The notes: a model not told the origin generated them from the sequence alone. A DNA stretch of 64,000 nucleotides from Pseudomonadales bacterium (GCA_023268635.1 JALQUB010000026.1:1-64000), one strand, 5' to 3'; counted from the first letter of the stretch, positions 25,255 through 34,551 are shown. Translations and numbers: made by a program.

Positions 25255-25830
25255 ATGATTTTTGAAATCTTCTTCTTAACTATCCAATTAGGACTCCCAT
25301 TAGTGCTGTTGAGTTGGTTGTTATTCATGCGACTGTTTTTGAGTGGTGAAGTGGCTCGCGGAGCCGGTCGAAAGGAGATAGATAAGAGCATCAAAGCTCT
25401 GAAAGAAAAATTCACGATCGAACAAAAACAAGACAAACGCTCATTCATGCCAAAGTCAAAGACAGATTTTGTATTTGGAAAGTGGATGTATTTCGGTGGT
25501 GGGTTTTATGGTTTGGCTACATGTTGGACCTTTTTAGTCATCGAGGCCTCGGAACTCGGTAGCTTCATCGTTAACTTCTCAGGAGTTCCGGCTCAATTTC
25601 AAGATGGGATTATTCCTGTGCTAGTCGGACTTTTGTTAGGTCAACTCGGTAATTTATTGAGTGCATTTTTTTGGTTCGGTTACTGGGGTGAGTCTGTGGT
25701 GTTGAGCGTACTGGTGGCTTATTTGGGTTACTGGATTGGCATCGAAGCCGCTAGACGAAATTTAGATATTTCCATGGATGCATTCCTTGCTCAGATTCGG
25801 CGGAAACGGAAAGGAAGTACCAACGGCTAA
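25255..25830 (+). CDS. Hypothetical membrane protein
   Basis: 191 aa from the ATG at 25255. An in-frame TTG at 25216 would add 13 residues and overlap the VOC gene, but neither has a strong ribosome binding site. There is an N-terminal helix (about 1-25), a charged, Lys-rich soluble stretch (about 35-68), then two or three further helices between about 80 and 165 and a basic C-terminus. I do not recognise the family. Its position at the end of the plus-strand run suggests a membrane accessory role only by proximity. Confidence 0.65.
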   Translation: MIFEIFFLTIQLGLPLVLLSWLLFMRLFLSGEVARGAGRKEIDKSIKALKEKFTIEQKQDKRSFMPKSKTDFVFGKWMYFGGGFYGLATCWTFLVIEASELGSFIVNFSGVPAQFQDGIIPVLVGLLLGQLGNLLSAFFWFGYWGESVVLSVLVAYLGYWIGIEAARRNLDISMDAFLAQIRRKRKGSTNG

Positions 25831-25838
25831 TTACTTGC

Positions 25839-26843
25839 TTAGCGAAGCTCACACTCGCGAGCGATCAGTTCATAAGAACGTAAGCGCGCTTTGGGGTCAT
25901 GCGTTATCGTCACGAGCATAATCTCATCTGCACCGAATTCCTCTGCCAGTGTTTCTATTTTTTCTCGCACTTGAATTGCCGTACCCACCGCACGCTTCGA
26001 TCTATTGCTTCGAATCAATTCTAATTCACTGTCGGCGAATGGATAATCACGGGCTTCCTCGGGCGAGGGGAAGGGGCCTGGATTGCCGCGTAAGAGGCGG
26101 ATGTACCAAAGGTCGCGACTGGTCGCGAGACGCTGTGCTTCCTCCTCGGTCTCGGCGCACACCGCAAATAAGGTAAGACAGGTGTGAGCTTTGCTTAAAT
26201 TCGGGCCTGGTTTAAACCGGGCGCGATAGATGTCGAAAATGTCCGTTGTGATATTGGGGTTAATGAAGTAAGCGAAGTTATAGGGTAGGCCGGCGAGTCC
26301 TGCCAGCATAGCACTGTCTTCGCTCGAGCCTAGCATCCACATCTCAGGTGGAATTTCGGTTTTAGGGAAAGCGCGCGCATTTTCCATACCGGGCGTGGAA
26401 GGGTCGGTGTCGTTGAGCAGAGCTTGTAGATCGGCAACCATATTCGGAAAGTGCTCGGGGCCTACTTGGGAGCCGTAGCGGATTGCCGCTGCAGTAAATG
26501 GATCGGTGCCCGGTGCGCGGCCTACTCCTAAATCGATTCGATTGGGGTAGAGAGTTTGTAATAGTTTAAAATTTTCAGCGACTTTATAGGGGCTGTAGTG
26601 AGGCAGCATTACTCCTCCGGACCCTAAGCGGATGCGTACCGTCTCAGCGCTAAGCCTGCCAAGCAAGACTTCGGGAGAACAGCCCGCTAATGCGTCAGAT
26701 GCATGATGCTCCGCGACCCAATAGCGGCTGTAGCCTAATTCATCGCACAACCTTGCCAGCTCAATGGTTTCTTGTAGCGCTTCGCGGGGTGTGCTGCCGG
26801 CGCGGACAGGCGATTGGTCTAATACTGAGAGGGTAAGTGCCAT
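25839..26843 (-). CDS. LLM-class flavin-dependent oxidoreductase
   Basis: 334 aa luciferase-like monooxygenase fold. 'LSVLDQSPVRAG' at the N-terminus, 'YWVAEHHASDALAG', 'RIRLGSGGVMLPHYSPYKVAENF' (split here by a Gly-rich turn) and 'RIDLGVGRAPGTD' are characteristic of the MsnO8/YhbW-like subgroup. It would use reduced FMN or F420; the surroundings favour FMN. The start codon shares one base with the stop of the preceding serine hydrolase gene, so the two are co-translated. Substrate unknown. Confidence 0.85.
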   Translation of the reverse strand: MALTLSVLDQSPVRAGSTPREALQETIELARLCDELGYSRYWVAEHHASDALAGCSPEVLLGRLSAETVRIRLGSGGVMLPHYSPYKVAENFKLLQTLYPNRIDLGVGRAPGTDPFTAAAIRYGSQVGPEHFPNMVADLQALLNDTDPSTPGMENARAFPKTEIPPEMWMLGSSEDSAMLAGLAGLPYNFAYFINPNITTDIFDIYRARFKPGPNLSKAHTCLTLFAVCAETEEEAQRLATSRDLWYIRLLRGNPGPFPSPEEARDYPFADSELELIRSNRSKRAVGTAIQVREKIETLAEEFGADEIMLVTITHDPKARLRSYELIARECELR

Positions 26844-28117
26844 TAGTCGATGATCGCTTGATAGATGCCATTGCGCAGGGTGATGTGATCATCTAAACCG
26901 GTGGCGGGAATAATTTGTGTGAGATAAACCACGAGTAGATCTTCTTTGGGGTCTACCCAATAAATTGAATGATAGGCGCCGGCCCACGCGTATTCTCCTA
27001 CTGACCCTAGTGTGCCTCGGAGTCCAAGGTCTGTGGCAATCGAGAAGCCGAGCCCAAAGCCCTGTCCTGGCCTAAATGGGATGTCGCCCAAGTGATTAGT
27101 CGTCATCAGTTCGATAGTTTTGCGCGAAACCAATCGCACGCCATCCAGTTCGCCGCCATTGAGAGTCATCTGTAAGAAGCGTGCGTAGTCCCTTGCGGTG
27201 GAGAGCAGTCCAGCGCCGCCAGAGAAACTCTGTCGCGGACCTTTGTCATAGAGACCTTGGCTCTGCATGCCATTGCTCTCGGGAATCGCCTCTATGCGAC
27301 CGTCTGGGCTAGGGCGGTAGACGGTGGCAAGCCGTCCACGTTTCTCTTTCGGGAGATAAAAATGCGTGTCGTGCATCCCGAGTGGTGTCAGTATTTCTTC
27401 GCTAAAAAAAGTCGCGAGATCTTCTCCGCTCACTACTTCTATGACGGCTCCGAGTATGTCGGTGTTATAGCCGTAAATCCATTTTTCACCTGGATGAGCG
27501 TCGAGCGGTAATTCAGCCATGCGCGCGATTGTGTCGCGTACAGGCTCTTTGCGATCGGCAAAATACCAACCCTGCATATCCGCGTCTTCCCAAGCCTTCG
27601 CAGCGACGCCTGTTCCGTAACTCATGCCGCCAGTATGGGTGAGGAGGTTGCGCAGCGTGATGGGGCGACGTGCAGGCTCTAAACGATAACCGCCGTTATT
27701 ATCAGCAACGGCGACACTCATTTCCTTCCATTCAGGCAAATAACGCGAAAGTGGCGCATTAATATCGAGCTGGCCACGCTCTTGTAGCATCATGATGCCA
27801 AGACTAGTAATCGCCTTCGTTTGTGATGCGATGCGAAACATCGAATCGGTAGTCATCTCGATCTTGTTATCGACATCCAAAAAGCCATTCGCTTCGTGAG
27901 CGACTACCTCACCATGCCGCATGATTAAATACACTTGTCCTGCAAGCTTCTCGCTCTCAATATAAGCCTCGAGATTATCATCCAGTCGCTCTAATCGTTC
28001 TGTCGACATGCCGACGCGTTCAGCGACAATGCTTTCGTCGGCTAAAAGACTTGGCGCAAGAAACGTGAGGGCACTGACAAGTAATCCTGTCTTTATTAGC
28101 TCAAAGTTTTTATCCAT
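26843..28117 (-). CDS. Exported serine hydrolase, class C beta-lactamase fold
   Basis: 424 aa with a signal peptide (about 1-27, 'FLAPSLLADE'). The catalytic S-x-x-K is Ser98-Lys101 in 'RIASQTKAIT'. 'WIYGYNTDILG' contains the Tyr-x-Asn motif. 'ILTPLGMHDTHFYLP' is a common landmark of the family, whose members act as esterases, peptidases or transesterases rather than true beta-lactamases. Overlaps the LLM oxidoreductase gene by one base (TAATG). Acts in the periplasm or outside the cell. Resistance to beta-lactams should not be inferred. Confidence 0.87.
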   Translation of the reverse strand: MDKNFELIKTGLLVSALTFLAPSLLADESIVAERVGMSTERLERLDDNLEAYIESEKLAGQVYLIMRHGEVVAHEANGFLDVDNKIEMTTDSMFRIASQTKAITSLGIMMLQERGQLDINAPLSRYLPEWKEMSVAVADNNGGYRLEPARRPITLRNLLTHTGGMSYGTGVAAKAWEDADMQGWYFADRKEPVRDTIARMAELPLDAHPGEKWIYGYNTDILGAVIEVVSGEDLATFFSEEILTPLGMHDTHFYLPKEKRGRLATVYRPSPDGRIEAIPESNGMQSQGLYDKGPRQSFSGGAGLLSTARDYARFLQMTLNGGELDGVRLVSRKTIELMTTNHLGDIPFRPGQGFGLGFSIATDLGLRGTLGSVGEYAWAGAYHSIYWVDPKEDLLVVYLTQIIPATGLDDHITLRNGIYQAIID

Positions 28118-28523
28118 AGCTGTTCTCCAACGAAATTAGGCACGGGGCGTCAATGAAGGCGCATTGTGAGGATTATTGTCTCCAAGCCATCCTAATGCAA
28201 ATCGAGACTGGCTAAATTAGATGGCATGCTTGACAGTAATTTGTGGATCGCGCAAACTCGCGCCCATGAATTTCTCATCGTATATCACATCACGCGCCAC
28301 GACGCTGTTCAGCCTAGTTCAAGGTTGGCGAAGCTCATTAGGCAGTCAGATTTACGGCGCGATCACGCGCTGAGTCTCTGGCCGCCTTGGATTGTGGCGG
28401 CCATCCTTAACTTTCCATGCCAAGATCGCGAGTCATTGTTGACTGCGTATCGTTATAGCTACAAGCCAAGTCGGTCGAATTCGATCATCTAAGCGCCCTA
28501 TGCGCTGACAAAGGTTAATTGCT
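28118..28523. other. Divergent intergenic region upstream of trpE(G)
   Basis: About 400 bases between the leftward serine hydrolase and rightward trpE(G). It contains the strong inverted repeat at 28379-28403. One long open frame crosses it, but it has no ribosome binding site and an unconvincing composition. A TTGACA at 28230-28235 has only a poor -10 partner (CAAACT). I see no recognisable tRNA or riboswitch. Confidence 0.5.
28379..28403. repeat. GC-rich hairpin in the trpE(G) leader region
   Basis: TGGCCGCC (28379-28386) and GGCGGCCA (28396-28403) form a perfect 8-base stem with a 9-base loop. There is no T run after it on either strand, so it is not an ordinary terminator. It lies 120 bases before the trpE(G) start and could be a leader structure or an operator. 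Confidence 0.55.
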
Positions 28524-30806
28524 ATGACACTGAATAATTCGCACACGCTGACCGATCTTGGCCGCGGTGAGCAGTACATTCGCTATCGCTGTGAAAGCGG
28601 CGTCGCGGTGACTCGTTATGCCACGCCTGTTGAATATCCGAATGCGATAGCCAATCTTGCGATTCGCTTGGACTCTTCTCCCGGAGTGTTACTCGCATCG
28701 AGCTACGAATATCCGGGTCGTTATCGGCGCTGGGATATCGGCTTTGTAAATCCGCCTCTCATGTTTGAAGGACGTGGTCGCTCCCTGAGTATTAAGGCGC
28801 TGAATCGACGAGGGCTAATACTCTTGCCCGAAGTCGAACGAGCACTGTCAGCTTGCGACGACATTCTCAGTATTGAGCGTAGGGAAACTACTGACGAAAC
28901 TAGTCATGTCGCCGCTCTCGTTGTTGATATCCGGCATTGCGATGGAAATTTTGGAATTAATGGTGATTTTAGATCAGAGGAGATGCGCTCGCGTCGGCCA
29001 ACTGTATTCAGTGCGTTGCGAGCGATTATCGCCCACTTCAAGAGCGAAGATGATTCCTTTCTTGGCTTGTTTGGTGCTTTCGGCTATGACTTAACTTTTC
29101 AGTTTGAGGAAGTGAACATTTATCAGACGAGAAGCTTGGAGGATCGAGACCTCGTTCTCTATTTCCCCGATGAGATTGTGGTTGCGGACCACCGTATCGA
29201 GACTGCGAACAGTTATCGCTATGAGTTTACTTGCCGCGCAGCAGGGAGCGAGCTATTCCGTGAGACTACAGGGGGGTTCGCTCGCAGTGGTCCAGTAGAA
29301 GCTTACCGTCCAGATCGTCATGTTAAGCCACATAGTGACCATGCCGCCGGTGAGTTTGCTATGAAGGTGGAATTAGCAAAAGAATATTTTCAGCGCGGTG
29401 ATCTTTTCGAAGTTGTGCCCGGACAGGTATTCCGCGAAGGCTGTGTCGATACGCCGTCGCAGGTATTTCAGCGATTGCAGGCGAGTAATCCTGCACCTTA
29501 TGGGGCCTTAATGAATCTTCGCCAACGGGAATATCTCGTTGCAGCGTCCCCGGAAATGTTCGTCCGCGTGCGTGGCAGTCGCGTAGAGACCTGTCCAATA
29601 TCTGGCACAATCAGGCGCGGCAATAATGCGATAGAGGACGCCCAACAAATAAAGACATTGCTGAACTCCACCAAAGACGAAGCTGAGCTGTCCATGTGTA
29701 CGGACGTAGATCGCAATGATAAATCTAGGGTGTGCGAGCCCGGGACTGTCGAGGTCATCGGACGTCGGCAGATTGAGATGTACTCACGGTTGATTCATAC
29801 AGTTGACCATGTTTGCGGCACCTTGCGTGAGGACATGGATGCACTCGATGCGTTTCTCGCGCACACCTGGGCGGTCACTGTCACCGGCGCGCCCAAGCTC
29901 GCAGCTATGCAATTTATCGAAAATCATGAGAAGTCACAGCGCCATTGGTATGGTGGCGCGATGGGGCAATTAGGCTTCGATGGCAATATCAATACCGGAC
30001 TCACGTTGCGCACATTGCGAGTGAAGGATGGTGTGGGGGAGGTGCGCGCAGGTGCAACTTTACTATCCGATTCCATTCCGGAAGAAGAGGAAGCGGAGAC
30101 GCGATTGAAAGCATCAGCCTTATTATCCGCATTGCGTGGAGAAAGTTTTGTGAGCGATAAGGTCGTGAAGAATGGAGGAGTGAATGCCGAATCAACTGCT
30201 CGTCATCCAGTTCGGAAGTGTCGAGCCTTGATGGTTGATCACAGGGATTCGTTCGTCCACAACCTTGGGAGTTATTTCCGGGAATGTGGTTTGGAATTGA
30301 TGACGCTGAGGCCGGAAGATGCGCGCAGCATGCTTCGTAAACCGGAAGGGATAAAACCAGACCTGATTATTCTCTCTCCAGGCCCCGGCTCCCCGTCACA
30401 ATTTGCGGTGGCAGAGACAGTAGCGATTGCGGTAGAGCTAGGCATACCCGTATTTGGGGTCTGTCTGGGTTTGCAGGGCATTGTCGAATATTTTGGAGGG
30501 AAACTGACCCAGCTTAGCTCGCCTATGCATGGGAAGGATTCACTAATTAATCACTCGGGCAGTGCTCTATTCGCGGAGATGGCGAATCCTTTCAAAGCGG
30601 GTCGTTATCATTCGCTGATAGCAGAATCAGTGCCCGCGTGTTTACGAGTGACGGCGAGAAGTGTGGATGATGGTGCCGTGATGGCTGTCGAGCATGAATC
30701 ACTGCCCGTGTCGGCCGTACAATTTCACCCTGAATCCATCTTGTCGCTCGAAGGGGAGGCTGGCCGACGTTTGATTAAAAATGCATTAGCGACGCTGTTA
30801 AGTTAG
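28524..30806 (+). CDS. trpE(G): Fused anthranilate synthase TrpE-TrpG
   Basis: 760 aa. It converts chorismate and glutamine to anthranilate, the first step of tryptophan synthesis. Residues 1 to about 530 are the TrpE part, with 'VETCPISGTIRRG' and 'VTGAPKLAAMQFIE' from the chorismate-binding domain. Residues about 565-760 are the glutamine amidotransferase, with the nucleophile in 'FGVCLGLQG' and the His-x-Glu of 'VQFHPESIL'. The single-chain form is known from rhizobia, Azospirillum and a few others; most gammaproteobacteria keep trpE and trpG separate. Phenazine PhzE shares the architecture but no phz genes are near. Monocistronic here; the rest of the trp genes are elsewhere. Confidence 0.9.
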   Translation: MTLNNSHTLTDLGRGEQYIRYRCESGVAVTRYATPVEYPNAIANLAIRLDSSPGVLLASSYEYPGRYRRWDIGFVNPPLMFEGRGRSLSIKALNRRGLILLPEVERALSACDDILSIERRETTDETSHVAALVVDIRHCDGNFGINGDFRSEEMRSRRPTVFSALRAIIAHFKSEDDSFLGLFGAFGYDLTFQFEEVNIYQTRSLEDRDLVLYFPDEIVVADHRIETANSYRYEFTCRAAGSELFRETTGGFARSGPVEAYRPDRHVKPHSDHAAGEFAMKVELAKEYFQRGDLFEVVPGQVFREGCVDTPSQVFQRLQASNPAPYGALMNLRQREYLVAASPEMFVRVRGSRVETCPISGTIRRGNNAIEDAQQIKTLLNSTKDEAELSMCTDVDRNDKSRVCEPGTVEVIGRRQIEMYSRLIHTVDHVCGTLREDMDALDAFLAHTWAVTVTGAPKLAAMQFIENHEKSQRHWYGGAMGQLGFDGNINTGLTLRTLRVKDGVGEVRAGATLLSDSIPEEEEAETRLKASALLSALRGESFVSDKVVKNGGVNAESTARHPVRKCRALMVDHRDSFVHNLGSYFRECGLELMTLRPEDARSMLRKPEGIKPDLIILSPGPGSPSQFAVAETVAIAVELGIPVFGVCLGLQGIVEYFGGKLTQLSSPMHGKDSLINHSGSALFAEMANPFKAGRYHSLIAESVPACLRVTARSVDDGAVMAVEHESLPVSAVQFHPESILSLEGEAGRRLIKNALATLLS

Positions 30807-30822
30807 TGAATTTTGCGCGAGT

Positions 30823-31827
30823 TTATTTCGGCAGTTCGTTCTGGAACCAGATGGCGAGACGGAGGCCGGCAAGGCCGAGGCGTTCGCTCGCTATCGACAC
30901 CATGTCACTGACATAATTTTTTGAGAGTTCCTGAGTTGCTAGCTGCATTTCGCCGCGCGAGTCTGCGAGGCGGATTGCGTCGAGTATTGTGTCGTTATAA
31001 ACGGAAGGGATTAAATAGTCACGGCTTTCCGCTAGCCACTCTGTCCAATCGGATTCGCGACCAGAGAAATCTTCATACGCGGCTTCGTAGAGTAGTCGGC
31101 GAGTTTGCTCGTCAGCTCCATCCATTGCCTGATCCCATGTCGCGTGCAAATTTTTCTCGCCGACACTGATGGCGTTGCCGCCACGATCTCCAGTCCGAAA
31201 CAAGGATGCGCTGTAGAGCGAGCCAGAATGCAGAGGCTGGTGGATGTCGCCAATCAGATGCAACACCCAGCAGAGCGCCACTGCGCGTTCAGCGGGATTG
31301 GTTTGGGCATTGGTGAGTAGGTGCGTATTGTAGTCGAGCGCGGTCACAACATTGTCCGCTTGCTGCTCAGTCTTAATCGAGTTGCCAGCCGCGCCAATTA
31401 TGTCGGGCGCGCTCGGTCGATTGATGTATATATTACCTTGTACTGAAGCGGCGCCACGCAGCCAGGCACCGTCGATATAGTGCCAACTTGGCCGGTTGTA
31501 TCGGGTGCGCACCTGTTCTGGTAAGCCACGAGCCATGTCGGGCCAGTAGGCTGCTTGCCCCAATAGCCAACCGAGTTGCCGCTCCGGTGGGGCGCCGACT
31601 AAATCCTGTGGCATCTCATCGATGAAGTCCTGTTGATAACGAGGATGCTGCTTCAATATTTTGAGTAATGAATTTTGGGTTTCGAAGTCTAAATAGTGCA
31701 GCGCGATGTTTGCAGAGAGGCGGTGGCCAGTAGAATCCCATGCTGAGGCGAGCGAGCTCAAGGCGCTGAGCGCGCAGAGTAGGGTTATTTTCAATAAAGT
31801 GGTGGTGATTAACGGGGTACGTTTCAT
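30823..31827 (-). CDS. Exported S1/P1-type nuclease
   Basis: 334 aa with a signal peptide ending 'SLASA'. The mature protein begins with Trp, as required because the N-terminal Trp amine binds zinc in S1/P1 nucleases. The other trinuclear zinc ligands are in view: His in 'WDSTGHRL', Asp in 'YWPDMA', His in 'SWHYID', His/Asp/His in 'HLIGDIHQPLH' and His/Asp in 'HATWDQ'. It should cleave single-stranded DNA and RNA and 3'-nucleotides in the periplasm or outside the cell, which would fit phosphate or nucleoside scavenging. Convergent with trpE(G), 16 bases apart. Confidence 0.9.
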   Translation of the reverse strand: MKRTPLITTTLLKITLLCALSALSSLASAWDSTGHRLSANIALHYLDFETQNSLLKILKQHPRYQQDFIDEMPQDLVGAPPERQLGWLLGQAAYWPDMARGLPEQVRTRYNRPSWHYIDGAWLRGAASVQGNIYINRPSAPDIIGAAGNSIKTEQQADNVVTALDYNTHLLTNAQTNPAERAVALCWVLHLIGDIHQPLHSGSLYSASLFRTGDRGGNAISVGEKNLHATWDQAMDGADEQTRRLLYEAAYEDFSGRESDWTEWLAESRDYLIPSVYNDTILDAIRLADSRGEMQLATQELSKNYVSDMVSIASERLGLAGLRLAIWFQNELPK

Positions 31828-31890
31828 GTGTGTCTCTTAAACTGTGAACTGAAACTCATGCTTGTGAATCTGGAGTATCGCCGATGTCGA

Positions 31891-32592
31891 TTAGACTTCT
31901 AGCCACTCTGCTCGCACATCGTGGGCTTCAAGCAGACTTGACGGTGTGCCTTCATAAACGACTTTGCCATGTCCCATAACGTATAGGCGTTGGGAAATTT
32001 TTAGCGCTATCGAAAGTTTTTGTTCAACCAATAGGATCGATACTCCTCTACTGGCGATTTCTTGTAACAACACAGCGATTTGTTCGACAACTTTAGGGGC
32101 GAGGCCCTCGGTCGGCTCATCAATCATAATGAGTTCTGGGTCCCCCATCAGCGTTCGGCACATACAGAGCATCTGTTGTTCACCGCCGCTTAGGACTCCT
32201 CCCGGGACGTCGGCCCGTGTGGCGAGGTTAGGAAACATGCTGAACATGTCATCTATCGTCCAACGCCCGTTTTCTTCTTTCCCTTTAAGTCCGAGGATTA
32301 GATTCTGGCGAACGGTGAGAGTGGGGAAAATGTCCCTGTTTTCGGGTACGTAACCTAAGCCGCGATGGGCGATCTGGAATGGTTTTAGCCCCGCGATTTC
32401 TTCGCCTTTAAATTCGATCGAGCCTTTTGGTTCGACTTCACCCATTATGGTTTTGACAGTGGTGGATCGACCGACACCGTTGCGCCCTAAGAGGCTGACA
32501 ATTTCCCCCGCATTCACATGGAAGTTAACACCTTGCAAGATGTGGCTTTTGTCGTAAAAAGCATGGAGGTTGCTGACTTTAAGCATTGTCAT
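31891..32592 (-). CDS. livF: Branched-chain amino acid-type ABC transporter ATPase, LivF-like
   Basis: 233 aa. The Walker A reads 'GRNGVGRSTT': the catalytic Lys is replaced by Arg. The rest is intact, with signature 'LSGGEQQ', Walker B 'LIMIDEPTEGL' and switch His replaced by Gln in 'LLVEQKL', as is usual for LivF. It overlaps livG by 14 bases and is last in the five-gene operon. AGGTG lies 8 bases before the ATG at 32592. I believe the Arg variant occurs in other LivF-like proteins. The companion LivG has a normal Walker A, so ATP hydrolysis may be asymmetric. Confidence 0.88.
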   Translation of the reverse strand: MTMLKVSNLHAFYDKSHILQGVNFHVNAGEIVSLLGRNGVGRSTTVKTIMGEVEPKGSIEFKGEEIAGLKPFQIAHRGLGYVPENRDIFPTLTVRQNLILGLKGKEENGRWTIDDMFSMFPNLATRADVPGGVLSGGEQQMLCMCRTLMGDPELIMIDEPTEGLAPKVVEQIAVLLQEIASRGVSILLVEQKLSIALKISQRLYVMGHGKVVYEGTPSSLLEAHDVRAEWLEV

Positions 32593-33337
32593 CTGTGATC
32601 ACCTCCCCTAGGTAGGCTTCCTGCACTTGCTTATTGCCGCGGATATTTTCCGGCTTATCGCTCGCGATAATTTCACCGTATACGAGGACGCTAATTCGAT
32701 CGGCGATATCGAATACTATATTCATGTCGTGTTCAACCATCACTAGAGTCTTGCCTGCGGTAATGCGACGAATAAGTGCGACGGCATTTTCTGCTTCGCT
32801 GTGACTCATACCCGCAACTGGCTCATCTAGCATAATGAGTTCGGCGCCACTGGCGACAGCGACGCCGAGTTCGAGTGCGCGTTGTTGGGCGTAGGCCAAC
32901 TCGCCGCTGGGTAAGTCTGCTTTGTCCGCTAGACCGATCTGTTCCAACATGTCGCGTGCCTTGGCATTGAGGCTTTGTTGTTTTCCGAGTAGCTTCCAGA
33001 ATGAATAGCGATAGCCTTCAGACCACAGCAGTGCGCAGCGAATATTTTCGAAAACCGAAAGGCGAGGAAATATGTTGGTGACTTGGAAACTGCGCGCGAG
33101 ACCTCGGCGTGCTATTTCGTAAGGCGCCAAATTGTGGATGGGTTCGCCTTTAAAATTGATGCTTCCTGAGGATAGTGTGTACCTCCCCGAGATCAAGTGA
33201 AAGAGCGTCGATTTTCCTGCTCCGTTAGGGCCGATGATCGCGTGATTTTCGCCGGCTTCGATTTCAAGCGAGACTCCGCGGATGATTTCGGTTGCGCCGA
33301 AGCGCTTGCTGACACCATCAAGTGTGAGAATACTCAT
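32579..33337 (-). CDS. livG: Branched-chain amino acid-type ABC transporter ATPase, LivG-like
   Basis: 252 aa with complete nucleotide-binding motifs: Walker A 'GPNGAGKSTLFHL', Walker B 'ELIMLDEPVAGM' and switch 'LVMVEHDMNIVF'. 'SGELAYAQQRALEL' stands at the signature position, as in the LivG branch, which departs from LSGGQ. The start codon shares one base with the livM stop. Pairs with LivF to energise transport through LivH and LivM. Confidence 0.9.
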   Translation of the reverse strand: MSILTLDGVSKRFGATEIIRGVSLEIEAGENHAIIGPNGAGKSTLFHLISGRYTLSSGSINFKGEPIHNLAPYEIARRGLARSFQVTNIFPRLSVFENIRCALLWSEGYRYSFWKLLGKQQSLNAKARDMLEQIGLADKADLPSGELAYAQQRALELGVAVASGAELIMLDEPVAGMSHSEAENAVALIRRITAGKTLVMVEHDMNIVFDIADRISVLVYGEIIASDKPENIRGNKQVQEAYLGEVITDDNA

Positions 33338-34551
33338 TAGTTAGATGCCCCATTCGCTGCTTGCCAGGCTGTGGCTAAGCGCGCTCGTGTGAGCTTGACG
33401 CCAAATGCACTGGCTGCCGCTAACGCGAAAAGCAGTAACCAGCTAACAATGGAGTTGCTTGACAAAGCTATGCCAAAAAAATGTAAGCCTTCGTCGCCTG
33501 CGTGGCTGAGTTCAATAAGCCCGACGAGTGCCGTAACGAAAGCCGCAGCTGGTATTGCGGTAAGACAATAAGGAAGTGCGAGTAATTTCAGGCGGCCATT
33601 CTGCCAAGCTAGCCGGTGCATCATAATAAAACCAGCGAACCCTCGCGGTAAGAATATGACTGTGAATAGGAACATGATGCCTAAATACAACATCCACAAT
33701 TCCGTGTAATTGCTGAGTAATGAATTCATCAGAGTGAGGATGATGGCGCCGATAATTGGACCGATAAAAAACCCGAGGCCTCCAATATAGGCCATCAACA
33801 ATACGCGACCGGACGTGAGAGCGTTGAGATTTTCTTCAGTGATAAATTCATAGTTTATTGCGAACAGACCTCCGGCCACGCCGGCAAAAAGTCCCGCTGC
33901 GCAGAAGGAGATGAAGCGGACTCGGCGAGTGCTATAGCCGATGAACTCTGCACGTTCGGGATTGTCGCGTACGGCGTTAGCCATCCGACCCGCAGGAGTT
34001 TGAGTAAACAGGTACATAAGCAAGGTCGCGACGAATAGCCAGAAAGCGCCTAAGTAATAAACCTCTGAGTCTTGCAGGAATTCCACGCCGAAGAATGGAG
34101 GGCCATAGGTTCGATCTCCGCTCACGCCTGCTTCTCCACCGAAGAAATCAACGAATATGAGAGAGGAGGCGACAATTAATTCACCGATGCCTAGTGAGAT
34201 CATCGCAAACACGGTACCTGCCTTGCGAGTAGAAAAGCTGCCTATAAATATCGCTGCAAGGAGTCCGACCGCACCGCCAATTAAAGGTATAAGTGTGATG
34301 GAAAAGACGAATATCTCATCGGCGATAAGATTGAGCGCGTGTACGCTCATAAACCCACCCAAGCCGAAATAGACGGCATGTCCAAACGATAGCATCCCGC
34401 CTTGTCCCAACAACATGTTGTAGCTAAGGGCGAAGATAATCCAAATGGTCATCTGATTGAGTATGGATATGCCGAGTACCGAGTCGAATATCGATGGCAA
34501 GATGATTAGTGTGGCGGCAAACGCAGCCCACAGTAATAAATGTTTCTTCAT
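33337..34551 (-). CDS. livM: Branched-chain amino acid-type ABC transporter permease, LivM-like
   Basis: 404 aa with about ten hydrophobic segments. 'LLGQGGMLSFGHAVYFGLGG' is the LivM landmark, and 'AVRDNPERAEFIGYSTRRVRF' is the cytoplasmic coupling loop. The C-terminus continues about 80 residues past the usual core, with two extra hydrophobic segments. One-base overlaps with both livH and livG show tight coupling. Confidence 0.9.
   Translation of the reverse strand: MKKHLLLWAAFAATLIILPSIFDSVLGISILNQMTIWIIFALSYNMLLGQGGMLSFGHAVYFGLGGFMSVHALNLIADEIFVFSITLIPLIGGAVGLLAAIFIGSFSTRKAGTVFAMISLGIGELIVASSLIFVDFFGGEAGVSGDRTYGPPFFGVEFLQDSEVYYLGAFWLFVATLLMYLFTQTPAGRMANAVRDNPERAEFIGYSTRRVRFISFCAAGLFAGVAGGLFAINYEFITEENLNALTSGRVLLMAYIGGLGFFIGPIIGAIILTLMNSLLSNYTELWMLYLGIMFLFTVIFLPRGFAGFIMMHRLAWQNGRLKLLALPYCLTAIPAAAFVTALVGLIELSHAGDEGLHFFGIALSSNSIVSWLLLFALAAASAFGVKLTRARLATAWQAANGASN

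Noticed and set aside
26843-28117. A beta-lactamase resistance gene
   Set aside because: The S-x-x-K and Y-x-N motifs are shared by many esterases and peptidases; no feature points to beta-lactam hydrolysis.
28379-28403. A classical trp attenuator
   Set aside because: Two nearby TGG codons are present, but no short leader peptide with a start and ribosome binding site, no alternative stem and no T run.
28226-28492. An 88-residue ORF upstream of trpE(G)
   Set aside because: No ribosome binding site, composition unlike neighbours, no recognisable domain, and it spans a strong hairpin.
28524-30806. Phenazine-type PhzE
   Set aside because: Same domain order, but no phenazine genes are nearby and the sequence features suit anthranilate synthase.
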